Shown: positions 1-11,966, numbered from the stretch's first letter. The stretch is DNA of 64,000 nucleotides from Locusta migratoria (GCA_026315105.1 CM048745.1:785149390-785213389), one strand, 5' to 3'. The notes: generated from the sequence alone by a model not told the origin. Translations and numbers: made by a program.

Positions 1-218
1 CCTTATTTCTCTTTATTTCCTATCCTCTTCTTCTTTCCTCACTGTGAGAGTCTGAAGTCCGACGGGGTAACGCGTAATTCCCCGCCCCGGGTAGACAAGT
101 AGGGCACGTATGTACCCCCTGGTAAAGGCCAGGCCCAGGGAGGGGTGACTACCCGAGCTGGTACCTTCCGTACATGCCGATTGGTCCCTCTGTCAGTTCT
201 CGGGAGGTGTGACCTGAA
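1..218 (+). mobile_element. 5-prime UTR fragment of the I-clade-like non-LTR family (copy B, left part)
   Basis: This stretch is collinear with 15320-15544 of the intact copy D. It shares the GGGGTAA, CCCCGCCCCGGGTAGACA and CTCGGGAGGTGTGACCTGA blocks in order, with scattered substitutions. Similarity stops near 218, just after GTGACCTGA. The element enters from beyond the left edge. The missing part (ORF1 and the start of ORF2) is replaced by unrelated AT-rich sequence before ORF2 homology resumes at about 1008. Confidence 0.85.
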
Positions 219-1007
219 ATGTTAATTTCAGTGATGTTTCCACTTTTTGTATATAATTCAGTATCTTGCTTCAATAATAATTGATTATATTCCACCAATA
301 TCACAAATGAATAGGTAACAGCCATAAGATCAGTTGTATAGTAATATGAATTATTTCCTCATTTTCAAAAATTCATATCTTTGTTCACACTCAAATATCA
401 ATGTTGAAATTTTTACAGCATGTTGCTATCATATAGGTGTACAAACTGTGCAAAAATCATATTTTTATGTTCAGTCCCATCTGAGATAACTAACCTCAAA
501 CTTTACAAAAAAATGAAAATTTTCAAATTTCAAAATTCATAAAAAATTAAGGAAACATTTGTGAGTGTTCTTGTTCTGCATGATGCTAGTAGTGTATGAT
601 ATCTAACTGCATGAAAAAAATACTCTCATAAGTCACTCCTTGATTGTTATTTTTGGGCCTAAAAAGCAAATTTTTGAAAATTTGGATACCAAATTTTGGA
701 GGATATTTTGACTGGTCATTTTTGAATTTAGGGTATTTTGTGTAATAGACAATCATGTCAATTGCAATGTTGTAACTTTAACCCAGTGCAGAGATATTCA
801 AATTTTCGCTAATGTTTCCAGACTGAAAAAATCGCACGCGCTGACAAATAAAAATGGCCGCCATTCAGTAAAGATGCAAGATAAATGGCTTTAAAAACGG
901 TTTTGAACTTCACAAATATAGGGCAATCACATATAAAAAATTAAAATATTTAAAAATGGTCAAGCAACCAACTTAATTTTTATTGTACCACTTCATTTGG
1001 ATTGACC
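219..1007. other. AT-rich unassigned segment between two parts of copy B
   Basis: About 790 bp of AT-rich DNA with no convincing ORF and no similarity I can see to the non-LTR family on either side. It occupies the place where about 2.08 kb of the element (15545-17625 in copy D) would be expected. I see no terminal repeats or target duplication, so it could be a separate insertion, filler or the boundary between two independent insertions. Confidence 0.5.
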
Positions 1008-3439
1008 CACCTATTCCCATATGGACCTCGCAATATGCACTCTTCAGCTTGCCGGTCGGTTTGAGTGGTATGCACTTTCTGACACGTACTCGAGTGACCA
1101 TTTCCCTTGTATCATCCACTTCCTGCATCATTCCCCATCTCCTCGTCCCACCAGTTGGAACATTTCTAAAGCCGACTGGGGGCTTTATTCTTCCATGGCA
1201 GTTTTCCACAATCAGGACTTTCCCAGCTGGGACAGTCGGGTCAAATACCTCACAGAGGTTATTCTCACCGCTGCTGAACGTTCCATACCTCGTACATCCT
1301 CTTCTCCACGTCGTGTCCAGGTCCCTTGGTGGACTGCAGCCTGCCGCGACGAGCTTAGAGCCCAGCGCCGTGCTTTACGCACCTTCCGCCGCCACCCTAC
1401 TTTGGAGAATTGCATCAATTATAAACGTATGAGAGCGCAATGTCGTCGTATCATAAATGACAGCAAGAAAGCTTGCTGGACTGCTTTTACTAGTTTTTAA
1501 CCGTTTTACTCCCTCCACGTTTGTTTGGCGTGGCCTACGCCGTTTATCCGGCATAAAGGTCCACTCCCCGATTCCTGGCCTGACCGTGGAGAATGCAGTC
1601 CTCGTGGACCCCTCTGACGTTTCCAACGCATTGGGCCTTTTCTTTGCGGAGGTTTCGAGCTTTGCCCATTACCACCCTGCCTTTCTCCCTCGCAAACAGG
1701 TAGAGGAGGCACGGCCGCCTTCTTTCCACTCTTTTAATCGTGAAAATTATAACGTCGCCTTCACCATGCAGGAGCTAGACCGTGCTCTCGCCCTGTCCCG
1801 GTCTTCTGCTCCCGGGCCCGATTCCATTCACATTGAAATGCTGAAGAACCTCTCTCCAGCGGGCAAGTGCTTTCTTCTTAGTACCTACAATCGCATATGG
1901 ACTGAAGGTCATGTTCCCACAAGTTGGCGTGAATCCATTGTTGTCCCCATCCCCAAACGAGGGAAGGACAAACACCTTCCTTCCAGTTATCGCCCCATTT
2001 CTCTGACAAGCTGCGTCTGTAAGGTGATGGAACGCATGGTTAACGCTCGGTTGGTCTGACTCCTCGAATCTCGCTGCCTCTTGACTAATATCCAATGCGG
2101 TTTTCGTCGACACCGCTCTGCTGCTGATCACCTCCTTATGTTGTCGACCTTCGTTATGAATAATTTTCTAAAGAAGCGTCAAACAGTAGCAGTGTTCTTA
2201 GGCTTGGAGAAGGCATACGATACCTGTTGGACAGTGGGCATTCTCCGCACATTGCACACGTGGGGCCTTCGGGGCTGCCTTCCTCTTTTCATTCAAGCGT
2301 TTTTGGCGGATCGCAAGTTCCGGGTACGGGTGGCCTCTGTTTTGTCAGATACCTTTTGCCAGGAGAATGGGGTACCACAGGGCTCAGTTTTGAGTGTGGC
2401 GCTCTTTGCCATTGCAATCAATCCGATCGTAAACTGTTTCCAGATCCCTTTTTGTAGATTTTGCTTTATTGCAGCACCCAGCGGACGTGTCTCTTGGAGC
2501 GTTCTCTTCAACGTTGTCTTGACCGTCTATATTCCTGGAGCATCGCAAACAGCTTCAGATTCTCCACTGAGAAAACTGTGTGTGTAAACTTCTGGAGATA
2601 CAAGGAATTTCTTCCACCTTCTCTACATCTCGGCCCTGTTGCTCTCCCTTTCGTGAAGACTACGAAATTCTTGGGACTCATGTTGGATCGTAAACTTTGC
2701 TGGTCGACACACGTGTTCTACCTGGCTGCCCGATGTGCCCGATCCCTTAATGTCCTTAGTGTCGTCAGTGGCACGTCATGGGGAGCGGACCGTACCGTCC
2801 TGCTTCACCTTTACCAGCCCATTGTTCAGTCGAAGCTAGACTACGGAAGCCTTGTATACTCTTCTGCACGGCCATCGATTCTCTGCCGTGTCAACTCTAT
2901 CCACCATCGGGGATTACGTCTGGCGACCGGTGCATTTTATACCAGCCCTGTTGAAAGTCTGTATGCCGAGACTGCTGTATTACCCTTGACCACTCGACGT
3001 GACATACTCTTGGCTGTACGCATGCCGCCTGCAGTCGATGCCCAACCATCCATCTTACCGATTATTTTTTGACGATTCACTCGATTGCCAATATCAGTTG
3101 TCTGCGATTGCCTTGCTTCCACCTGGAGTTCGGTTTCGCCGCCTGCTACAGTGGCTCGATTTTATTCATCTCCGTGTAGCCCTTCACTTTCCGTCTACAC
3201 TGGAGGAAATTTTAGCTGATGACACACGAGCAGCTGCTAGAGTTTTGCGTTTTATTAACTTGGCCAACTTATCGAAGGATATTTAACCCTTTTCATTGTC
3301 CTTTCTTTCTTTTTTATCCTCTTCTTGATTTTCTGACTGTCACAATTTTTTTTAGATCTAGTGAATCTAAGTTCTTGTCTGGGCGCTAATGACCGTAGAA
3401 GTTGTGCGCCCTAAAACCATAAAAAAAAAAAAAAAAAAA
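1008..3439 (+). mobile_element. Damaged ORF2 and 3-prime end of I-clade-like non-LTR element (copy B)
   Basis: Closely matches copy D from the end of the endonuclease domain (17626) to the poly(A) tail (3421-3439), so it is a relatively young copy. Lesions seen directly include a 2-nt loss near 1492 and a TGA stop near 2057. RT motif A reads FLGLEKAYD where D has FFDLEKAYD, so the first catalytic Asp is lost. Motif C (FVDD in D) is destroyed by a deletion near 2440. An in-frame deletion at about 3160 of about 846 bp removes the whole RNase H domain. The breakpoints in D share ATTTTA (19795-19800 and 20641-20646). The terminal GGGCGC/GCGCCC hairpin before the tail is intact. It cannot encode a working enzyme. 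Confidence 0.92.
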
Positions 3440-4117
3440 CCAGTGGAGGAAGCTGCCCCTACTGGTCAACTCAGGAACACGCCAGAAATTCCATTCACAC
3501 TGATGGAACAAGATTTTCCACCAATGGATTGTTATAGTAGTGCTCCCTCAGTAGCCATCGGCGTGATTCCCTTTTGCCTCGTTCCTCTTTTCTCCCCTTA
3601 TTTTCATCATAGTGATTCTTCAGTGGAACATTTGGGGCATTTGTTCCAATTGAGAGGAGTTAAAATTACTCCTTCAATTGCAGTGTCCGCTCATAGTCAG
3701 ACTCAAAGAAACAAAGTTACACCCATGCGATTGTATAGCCTTCCCTCAATATACCTCTGTGCATTATGACCTGCCTCCTGTGGATGGTATTCCAGCCCAT
3801 GGAGGGGTTATGTTGCTCGTTCGGGATGACTATTACCCTCCCATCTCTTTGCACATTCAAATACAGGCAGTTGCCATCCGCATCACTCTCCCCACCCTTT
3901 CCTTCTCTCTCTGCAATATTTATACCGCGTCATCTGCCTTTACTGGGGCAAAATGTGCTGCAACTTGTTGCCCAGTTTCCTCCACCTTTCGTATTTCTTG
4001 GCGACTTAAACTCGCACCATCCTCTACGGAGTTCTCAATCATCTTGCGAAAGAGGCTCCCTTCAAGTGGACCTTTTCAACTATCTTAATCCTGTCTGCCT
4101 AAACACCAGTGCACCAA

Positions 4118-4162
<45 letters not shown>

Positions 4163-6556
4163 CAATGCACACCTATTCTCACTTCGACTTCACGATATGC
4201 ACTCCTCAGCGTATTGGTTAGTGGTATGCTCTTTTATGATACATACTTGAGCGACCATTTCCCTTGTGTAATCCATCTCCTGCATCATACCCCATCTCCG
4301 CGTTCCACCACCTCCAAAGCCAATGGGGACTTTATTCTTCCACAGCGACATTCTCTATGCACCTTCCAACGATGCCCAAGATGGAGAATTGAGTCAATTA
4401 CAAAATAATGCGAGTGCAATGCCATCGTTATAAAAGAAAGCAAAAAGCTTGTTGGGACTGCCTTCACTAGTTCTTTTAATAAATTCACTCCCTCCTCGGT
4501 TGTCTGGGGTAGCCTGCACCGGGTTTTCTGGCACTGTCTTCTCCCAGATTTCCGTCCTGACAATAATGAACGCAGGCCTTGTGGACCCCGTTGACATATC
4601 CAATGCCTTAGGCCACTCTTTAGTGGAGGTTTCGAGCTCTGCTCATTACCACCCTGCCTTCCTCCCTCACAAAAAAGGCAGAGATGGCACGGCTGCCTTC
4701 TTTCCAATCTTTAAATCGTGAAAGTTATAATGCCACCTTCACTATGCAGGAGCTAGACTGTCGCTCCTCTGCTTCAGGGCCCAATGCCATTCATATTGAG
4801 ATTTTGAACCTTTCTCCTGCAGGTAAATGTTTCCTTCTCCGCACCTTTAATCGCATATGTACTGAAGGTCAGGTTCCCACAAGTTAGTGTGAAGCCATTG
4901 TTGTCCCCATCCCCAAACCAGGGAAAGCCACGTATCTTCCTTCCAGTTATCGCCCCATTTTTCATAACAGCTGTATCTTTAAGTTGATGGAAGGCATGGT
5001 TAATGCTCGTTTGGCTTGGCTGCTTGAAACCCAACGCCTCGTTACCAATGTCCAATGTGGTTTTTGTAGGCACTGCTCTGCAATTGACCACGTTGTTACC
5101 TTGTCGACTTGAGTAATTTTTTGAAGAAAAAAAAGTGCCAGACGGTGGCTACATTCTTTGATCTGGAAAAGGCCCGCGACACCTGTTGGAGGGCGGGGAT
5201 TCTCCGCATCATGTATATCTGGGACTATTCGTGCGTTTTTAACGGACCGTAGTTTCTGGGTACGAGTAGGCTGTTTTGTTGGACCCTTTTTGCCAGGAGA
5301 ATGGGGTGCCACAAGGCTCCGTTTTGAACGTAGTACTTTTCGCCATAGCAATTAACCCAATTACGGATTGCCTCCTGTCCGACATTTCTTGTTCCCTCTT
5401 CCAATCTACTGCAGCAGCCAAAAACGTGTGTATTGGAGCACTGTCTCCAGTGTTGTCCTGACTGTCTTTATTCTTGGAGCATCGCAAATGGCTTCCATTT
5501 CTCCAATGAGAAAATATTGGATAGGAAACTTTGTCTCCACAAGTGTCTTCTCTGGCTGGCCGTTGTACACGTTCCCTTAATGTCCCCCCATGGCTTTAGG
5601 TCCAGGTTCGCATCCACCTTGAACTCAGCTTGTTCCTGAAGGAGAGTACCCCGGATATGGTGTATCGCTCAAGGTTTGTCAAACTTCATTTGCAGCTTGA
5701 TGGTAACATTTTCATCTACAGATGGATCTAAGAACACGGATGGTTTTGAATCGACTTTAGTCATCAGGTTCAACATCTTTCAGTACAAGCTCATTGACCA
5801 ATGCTCAAACTCGACAGCTGAGCTTTTCACTCTCTATCAGGCAGTCCAATATGTTAGCCGCCGCCGCCATTGTTCTTACGTCTGCTCAGATTCACTCAGT
5901 GCCATTCAGTCTGAGACCCATATCCGGTCCATCCTGTCGTACATCGAATTCAATGCTACCTACAGTTGGTAGCTTAAGACAGCTTTCGCGTTAGCTTTAT
6001 GTGGGTAGCTGGCCACATAGGTGTAATGTTTGTCCCGTCAAACGACATTCAAGGGGCTATTTACCAGCGTATTTTAGCAGCATGGCATAGGCTATGGTCC
6101 TTGCTTCATGACAATAAGCTTGGAACCATAAAACAGATCCTAACTGCTTGAAGACCTCCTCCCACCCTCTCGACTGAGGTGGTCATCCTGGCCCGGCTGA
6201 GAATTGGTCATTGCTGGTTCAGCCACTGACACTTACTAACAGGCAATCCCCCACCGTTGTGTTCCTGCTGTCACCCAATGACGGTGTGTCATGTTTTAAT
6301 GCTCTGCCCAATTTTCATCATGTTCGTGTTGCAGTAAGTCTGCCGTCCACTTTGGAGGAAATTTTAGTTGCTAGCGTTTTGCATTTTATACGTATGACTC
6401 ATTTGTTAAAGGACGTTTAATTCATTTTCTTGATATATTTTAGTGATGTCCTGAAATTATCCTTGTCAGCATCTTTTTAATCTTGTTTTGAAGTCAGAAT
6501 CAAGTGCTAATTACCAATGAAGTTGTGCCCTAAAAAAAAAAAACAAAAAAAAAAAC
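3440..6556 (+). mobile_element. Older decayed copy of the same non-LTR family (copy C)
   Basis: Begins inside the 3-prime end of ORF1 (similar to 16896 onward in copy D), directly after the poly(A) of copy B, and ends in an A-rich tail at 6531-6556. Endonuclease, RT and RNase H segments are recognisable in fragments, for example YRPI near 4945, DLEKA near 5160 and TDGSKNTDG near 5720. They are broken by many stops, frameshifts and deletions. It is clearly more diverged from D than copy B is. The head-to-tail order of B and C with no spacer is notable. Confidence 0.88.
4120..4159 (+). repeat. 40-nt T homopolymer inside copy C
   Basis: An uninterrupted run of 40 T replaces the short T/C-rich stretch found at the same place in copy D (about 17601-17612). 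It lies in endonuclease coding sequence, so it is an expansion inside the element and not a tail. Confidence 0.95.
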
Positions 6557-7726
6557 ACACATTCCGGCAAACCACTAAAACACTAGGTAATAGAAACAGT
6601 TCATTTTTCGGGTTATCTTGTGTGATAATAAGTTTGTCAAGGTTTGTTGAATACTCCTAATGTAAACAAAAATTAGTCATCTTAAAAATGGTTTTCATTT
6701 TATTTTTTTTAACCTACTTAGTTAATCAAATGATTGTAACTATAGCTTCAATACTCCATAACTTTAACGTAATGAATGTAACATATACATTTCCGGCATA
6801 AACATGCCAGTTGTTAAAATGTTATAAAATGTGTGCAAAACAGAAGTTATTTTACCAATGCAGTAGAAAATTTCATCTTGACAAAAACAGGTAACAATTG
6901 ACAATACTTCACTGTATGTTTATTATAGTAGATACTTGCATTAACGCCTTTTGCAATTTTCTCACCAAAAATTAACAACTTTGTCATACTTCCACTGTTA
7001 ATTGAAAAACTAAAGCAGATCAAACACACCAATACAGTAATAAAGTCCTTGAAAATAGAGCTACAGCTCCGAAACACACCAAAGAAACAATAAAATTATT
7101 GTGACTGAAGACGGCTTATTATAATATACCCCTAATCTATACTGATATGTTTTTTTCTAGCTTGCAACATAGTTTTATCATTGTGGCATACTGTAAATAC
7201 CTTTTTCAAGGATATGCCATTTAGTTTTGTTTCCCATTTGAGAAAAGAATATTGATGATCCAGAGAAAGTGTCAGTGTGATTCACTCTCTTTTGAGTGAG
7301 AACTACACTTCCTGATTTCTTACAGGTGAATTATTTCTGACATGGAATGCACAAATAAGCAATAAAAGGTATTTGCTGTGAGCTCACAAATTACATAGAT
7401 TGTGGTAAGTCACCAATTTGAAATTAGTCACTGATTTCATCCCTGAATACTATATTCTACGTAGGTACTGTATTGCAAAAAGAAATTATCTGTATTTACT
7501 TTAATATTACTGTATTATTAATGACTACACTTCACTCATTGCTTAGAAGACAGTACATAAGGAATAACAAGACATTGGTGATATAAGATCTCTTAAGTGA
7601 CAAATCTTACATGAAATGGCAGAATAATATGAAATTGTTTTTCTGTAGGTATTTCATTTTTCTAGAGTTAAAGGGTAAAAGTATTTTGGTGCATGTGGAC
7701 CAATAAGTTTAATATTAAACTTACAG
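6557..7726. other. Host intron sequence upstream of the first visible exon
   Basis: AT-rich, non-coding in all frames, with no recognisable element. It ends in a polypyrimidine-poor acceptor TTACAG at 7721-7726. Confidence 0.5.
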
Positions 7727-7932
7727 GTACACGTTGTTGATCGGGAAACCGCCGTTTGAAACCAGTAGTTTAAAGGAAACATATTCAAGAATAAAACGGT
7801 GTGAATATTACTTGCCAGCACAAGCAAAGATTTCAAAATCAGCCGCAAAACTAATTCGTCAAATGCTTCAACCAGATCCAAAATCTCGACCAAAAATTAC
7901 TGAGATACCTCTGGCAGAGTTCTTCTCTGACG
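7727..7932 (+). CDS. polo: Polo-like kinase exon: end of the protein kinase domain
   Basis: Polo-like kinases are Ser/Thr kinases that control mitotic entry, centrosome maturation, kinetochore attachment and cytokinesis. The exon follows AG at 7725-7726 and precedes a GTAAG donor at 7933. It reads (after one leftover base) YTLLIGKPPFETSSLKETY, then RIKRCEYYLPAQAK, then LIRQMLQPDPKSRPKITEI and AEFFSDG. This is kinase subdomains IX-XI. GKPPFET and the LKETY segment are typical of the polo family. The DP..RP signature carries the conserved subdomain XI Arg. Length is 206 nt, starting with the third base of a codon and ending after the first base of the next. From memory of the family it is closer to PLK1/polo than to PLK2/3 (which have GRPPFET). 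The upstream exons with the ATP-binding and catalytic loops are not in the window. Confidence 0.93.
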
Positions 7933-8539
7933 GTAAGAAACTACTTTCCTCCTTGTTCTAAATGTATGATGTAAATGTAATTACACTTAACCTTAATTAT
8001 ATTGCTTTAATTTTATAGTGAATTTTGTCAGTGCTTTATTGAATGCAATTCACTTAAAGATAATCACAAAGATACTTTCCACAACATTCCTCAGAATCAG
8101 TGTGCTCGCAGGCATAACTAGCACACACATGATGGCTGTCTGCAACTACTGCAATGGTTTGAAGTGTGGCAGCCACAGGTGGCATAATCTGGCTAGGAGC
8201 TGTACATTTAGTTTTTCGTGTTCACTGTTTCTGTGGAAGGTTGTGGTTGAAATGTTCAGTTACATACGATTTAGATGTAAATGTATGTAAAAGACAATTA
8301 CTGTTTCTATGATGATCTGCAATCATATTTTCGTAAAATGAGTATTCAACCTGGTTTCCCATTGTAAAACTTTTTGATACATATTTTGAAAATACAATTG
8401 TTTATATGTTGTAATTCCAAGAAATCCATATTTGGTGTTAAGTACCTGACCTCAGTAAGCAGTTCAGATTTGCATAAAATATACTTTAACCCTTCAGTAA
8501 TATGTATTTTCCCCATTTGGCAATAATTATCTTAGTGAT
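7933..8539. other. Start of the 26.7-kb polo intron, no feature seen
   Basis: AT-rich intronic DNA after the GTAAG donor. The reading frame runs only a few codons past the splice site before a stop, as expected for intron. I see no repeat boundary here. Confidence 0.55.
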
Positions 8540-9690
8540 GAAACACAAATGAGAAATTTGTTACTGACAAGAGGAGCCATATAGGGGTAACTGTATGGAG
8601 AAACCAAAAGTGTGGTTCCTGAAGACTGGCAGCAACTTGTGAAGAAGTTGGAAGGGTGACAGTGTGGATGATGCCAATCTGGCCTGATAATTCCAGTGAA
8701 GTTGCCTGTGCCATGCAGTTAATATTAATGGTTGAAAGCAAGAATGAACTACAGTTGTCACTTTTCCTGAAGACATGCATCCCTACTGTATCAGTGTATG
8801 ATAGTGTCCTCGGGTAAAAAATTCTAATGGTAAAATAGTTCCCCCATGCAGATCTCCAGGTAGGGACTACTAGTGAGGGTATCAGGAAAACAGAAGTCAT
8901 TCTACAAATCCGTGTAGATTGTAGTCCTTAATCAGGTGGGTTAGTTGGAAAATTTGGTAACAATATGAACAAGATTCCTCATCAGGAATACAAAAATCAT
9001 TTCAGGGGTAATGCAGGAGCAGGCTCAATAATGAGTAATAAAATGAGATGTCGATAAATTACTATGAACGTCAAAGTTAAAACATAATAGCAGCAAATGT
9101 ACATGAAGCATACACTGACGAATGTGTAAGTTTATATGCCAACTAGCTCCTCCAATGAGATTGTAAAACAATGCATGATTAAAGAAGTTTTCAGGCACTT
9201 TAAGGAAAGGAAAATTTGATTGTGCTGGGGGACTAGAACCTGAACATCGGAAGAGGAAGAAAATTGGTAGGAGACTGTGGACTGGGGAAGAGGAATGGAA
9301 GAGACGGTCTTCTAGTTGAATATTGCTGAAACACAATTTCATCATAAACACTTCATTTAAGAATTATGAAAGAAGTTTCTTACACTTCGAGGAGACTGGA
9401 AGATTTCAGATAGATTTTATAATGGTAGAACTTAGATTTTGCAACCAGGATTATGACTGTGACATATCCATTGACAGATGCAATATCTGACCCAAACTGT
9501 ATATTAAGGCTGAATAAACTGCAAAAGTGTGAAAAAGTAAGGAAATAACCTAGATAAATTAATGGAACGTGGGTGGTTGGATGAAACATGGCGAGTACTA
9601 CAGTAGAATACATAATGTTCAGAGAACAGTTAAAGCTGCAAGTAAATATTTAAGATGAAAGAAAGGTGTAGTTTTGGTAAGGTCAGTGCT
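8540..9690 (+). mobile_element. Decayed RTE-like non-LTR retrotransposon fragment, 5-prime region and endonuclease
   Basis: The stretch 8560-8925 is the reverse complement counterpart of 42060-42445 (5-prime region of another RTE-like copy). It shares the GTAAAATAGT, ATCTCCAGGTAGGGACTACT and TATCAGGAAAA blocks. Downstream, translated fragments such as GNAGAG, VYMPTSS and YQIDFIMV resemble an APE-type endonuclease of RTE-like elements. No frame stays open for more than a few dozen codons. Boundaries are approximate and no target duplication was found. Confidence 0.72.
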
Positions 9691-9749
9691 AACAGCTGTC
9701 ATGTATTCAAAAAAATGTGTCTTTGACCATCAACTGTTTCATTAAAATC

Positions 9750-9790
9750 CGTAAAATAGACTAGTTTTGGTCCAGGGCCATCATCTTAAA
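9750..9790 (-). ncRNA. Weak hammerhead-ribozyme-like core
   Basis: On the minus strand: AAGAUGA (expected CUGAUGA), one extra U, a GGCC/GGACC hairpin with one mismatch, CAAA where CGAAA is expected, then ACUAGU followed by C. The palindromic helix III and the cleavage-site base are as expected. C3 and U4 are lost, G12 is changed as by CpG decay, and I find no stem I. Probably the eroded 3-prime end of a Penelope-like element. Confidence 0.35.
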
Positions 9791-10807
9791 TAAAAAGGTA
9801 TTAAAACAGATTAGTCAATAGCATTCAATAACGTAGATCTGGCTGAAAACAGGAGTCACTTTTAAGTGGACTGAAACTAGTAAATTTTAAGGATTTGAAT
9901 AAAACAGCTGATGGTTAGATTCATTTTATTAAGAAATGAAAGAAAAGGCCTAGCAGTAATCATTGGATAACATAACACTGAATTCAATTGATGAAAAGAG
10001 AAAATCCTGTAAAACTATGTTTTTACAGTCCTTCATTTTGACTTCCCACTTCTTCTGTTGAGTTTTGTTGGTCTTGACAGAAGTCTTCATTCTGTATAAT
10101 TTACGTGCACATTACTGCAAAAAGTATGTCACCCTTGAGCAGAGTAATATACCTACTATAGGGACCTATGCTCAGTTATTGATAGTTTTGTGCAATGTTT
10201 GTTTGGTTACAACCGCCTGTTTGGAAAGAATGCTTGTCACTCCATTGTGCTTGTAGTAGAAACCATCCTTCTGCTTATAGTGTTGGACCATTTAAGGGCT
10301 TTCACGAAACATTTTTGTGTGAAATCGCTGATATGTAGGAAGCATGTAGTCATGGGGTGGTACGTCGTCCTAAAGTTTCTCTGTAATGTGACAATTTCCA
10401 CCATATTTCTTACCCAGAATGTCACCATGATGATCTTTTTGGCAACAATTTCTTTCGTGCCTATTGTTTATGACTGCCACCTTTAGTGTTCCAACAAATG
10501 CAGTGTCTTAAAATTTTCATTTGCCACAATGTTCTGACAATTATCAAGAACAGTTTCACACTAGAAAACAAATCTCTTTAAAGTGGTTTCATGAAAGTCT
10601 TTCACCCACGTGTTATCCAATGGACATGATAGAGTGAAGAGGAAAATATGTCCATGTTTGTCAGTATTCAGGCATTGCTTTTGTGATAGTTGCAAATGCA
10701 GTGTCTGTATACTAACAGATAGGTTTCTGTATTTGTCCAGATCATGCAGATAGTGTGAATACGAAACAAAAAGAAAGTCTTGAGACTAAATCAACAAGAA
10801 TAGTCTT
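9791..10807. other. Intron sequence without recognisable features
   Basis: AT-rich, with short ORFs near 10065-10490 that match no family I recognise and are not supported by splice sites or composition. Confidence 0.5.
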
Positions 10808-10867
10808 CTAGTGAGACTTAATATTGACAACCATTATAGAATTAAATAAAATGTAAACACACAAATG

Positions 10868-10903
10868 CTGAGCTTTAGCAACTTCAGGTTGCTTCTTGAG
10901 AAA
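10868..10903 (-). ncRNA. Degenerate hammerhead-like core at Penelope-like 3-prime end
   Basis: Minus strand: CUCAAGA (G5 lost), extra A, hairpin GCAAC/GUUGC with loop CUGAA, UAAA (G12 lost), AGCU, C. Stem II is perfect although its sequence differs from the other family members, which suggests compensatory change. The catalytic core is broken at two positions. Confidence 0.4.
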
Positions 10904-11005
10904 GAGCAGGGAAGGAGAGGGAAAAGGAAAGGACGAGGGTTTTAAGGGAGTGGGTAGGAAGTCATTCCAATCCCAGGATTTGAAAGACTTACCTTGGAAG
11001 GGGAA

Positions 11006-11008
<3 letters not shown>

Positions 11009-11072
<64 letters not shown>

Positions 11073-11086
11073 CCCCCCCCCCCCCC
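11009..11086 (+). repeat. (TC)n microsatellite followed by a 16-nt C run
   Basis: Perfect TC repeat of about 62 nt ending in 16 C. It lies inside the 3-prime region of the Penelope-like fragment. The long Leu/Ser and Pro ORFs across it are artefacts of the repeat. Confidence 0.97.
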
Positions 11087-11139
11087 AAGGCAGACATGTG
11101 CAAAATGCAGATAGATTGGAGGCAAAGATGTTGTAGAAC

Positions 11140-11140
<1 letters not shown>

Positions 11141-11187
<47 letters not shown>
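11141..11187 (+). repeat. (GT)n microsatellite
   Basis: About 23 perfect GT units within the same Penelope-like 3-prime region. Confidence 0.97.
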
Positions 11188-11190
<3 letters not shown>

Positions 11191-11945
11191 TCAAAACAAA
11201 CAAAGGTTCAGACCTGGTGGTCAACGGGAAGAGATGTTGAAAGGAAAGTTCCTATCTTGGGAGGCTTTGGTGTCATGGGAAGTAGCCATATAACCTGGAT
11301 TGTGTAACACTGTGCCAAGATGTGCTGGCTGTGCACCAAAGCATGCTTAGCCACGGGGTGATTGTCATTACCAACCAATACTGTCCCTCCAGGGGGGGGC
11401 CCCACAGCTCTTTCGTGGGTACATGGGTGGTGCGCACGGGGTTCCTAGCCGACGCGGCCTTCTGTCCCAGGCCTCTTCCCACTTTTCCCCTGGTTTGTGC
11501 CTTCGCCCAGAGACAAGTGGTTCCATTCAGTCAAAGGTTCGTTTTTTGTTTTTTTCTTCCCCCCCCCCCACCCCCCACTTACTCAGACTTCTCCTTTTCT
11601 TGGTACTCGTCCTTTCACCTTTACCTCTTGCTCCTTGTCCTTGACCCACCTTTTTAATCTCCGCCTCGGTGTTTGAGATTCTCCCTCCTTCATCCCTTTC
11701 TCTCATTCCTCTTTTAACTCCCTGTGTGTTTCAGAAGGTCAACCCATGCTCTGCTTAGCCGGTGATGGGGTAAGGCGTAACTCCCTGTCCCGGGTAGACA
11801 TGTACATACCCCCCAGTAAAGGTCGGGCCCAGGGAGGGGTGAGTACCCGAGCTGGTACCTTCCAATCATGCCAGTGGGTCCCTCTGTTTTTCGGGAGGAG
11901 TGACCTGAGGTGCGAACAGTCACCTAAGGCCGGTGCGCCCTCACT

Positions 11946-11966
11946 GGGGGGGGGGGGGGGGGGGGG
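11946..11966 (+). repeat. 21-nt G homopolymer in copy E 5-prime UTR
   Basis: Replaces the short GAGGGCCCCC stretch at the equivalent place of copy D (15582-15591). Confidence 0.93.

Larger units (their letters stand above)
10808..11372 (-). mobile_element. Penelope-like element: 3-prime end and part of GIY-YIG endonuclease (interrupted by copy E)
   Basis: Minus-strand translation of 11230-11372 gives DNHPVAKHALVHSQHILAQC and IWLLP. These match in order the GIY-YIG endonuclease tail of the longer element at 55036-58004 (YPVAEHALQHNSRDLGTCY, IWIVP). The 5-prime continuation lies at 30177-30400, on the far side of the 18.8-kb nested insertion. The 3-prime part carries a hammerhead-like core (10868-10903) and long (TC)n and (GT)n arrays. 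The same purine-rich 3-prime block recurs at 33600-33740 and 54000-54190. Inactive fragment. Confidence 0.82.

Noticed and set aside
7654..7893. Minus-strand ORF across the first polo exon
   Set aside because: Shadow of the plus-strand kinase exon. The plus frame has clear kinase motifs.
10065..10486. Overlapping plus-strand ORFs of about 60-100 codons
   Set aside because: No family resemblance, no splice context and no composition change. They lie in AT-rich intron sequence.
10896..11224. Long open frames of Leu-Ser, Cys-Val, Thr-His or Glu-Arg repeats (also at 55236-55481, 59546-59848 and 61825-62233)
   Set aside because: They are translations of dinucleotide microsatellites and mononucleotide runs and have no coding signal outside the repeats.
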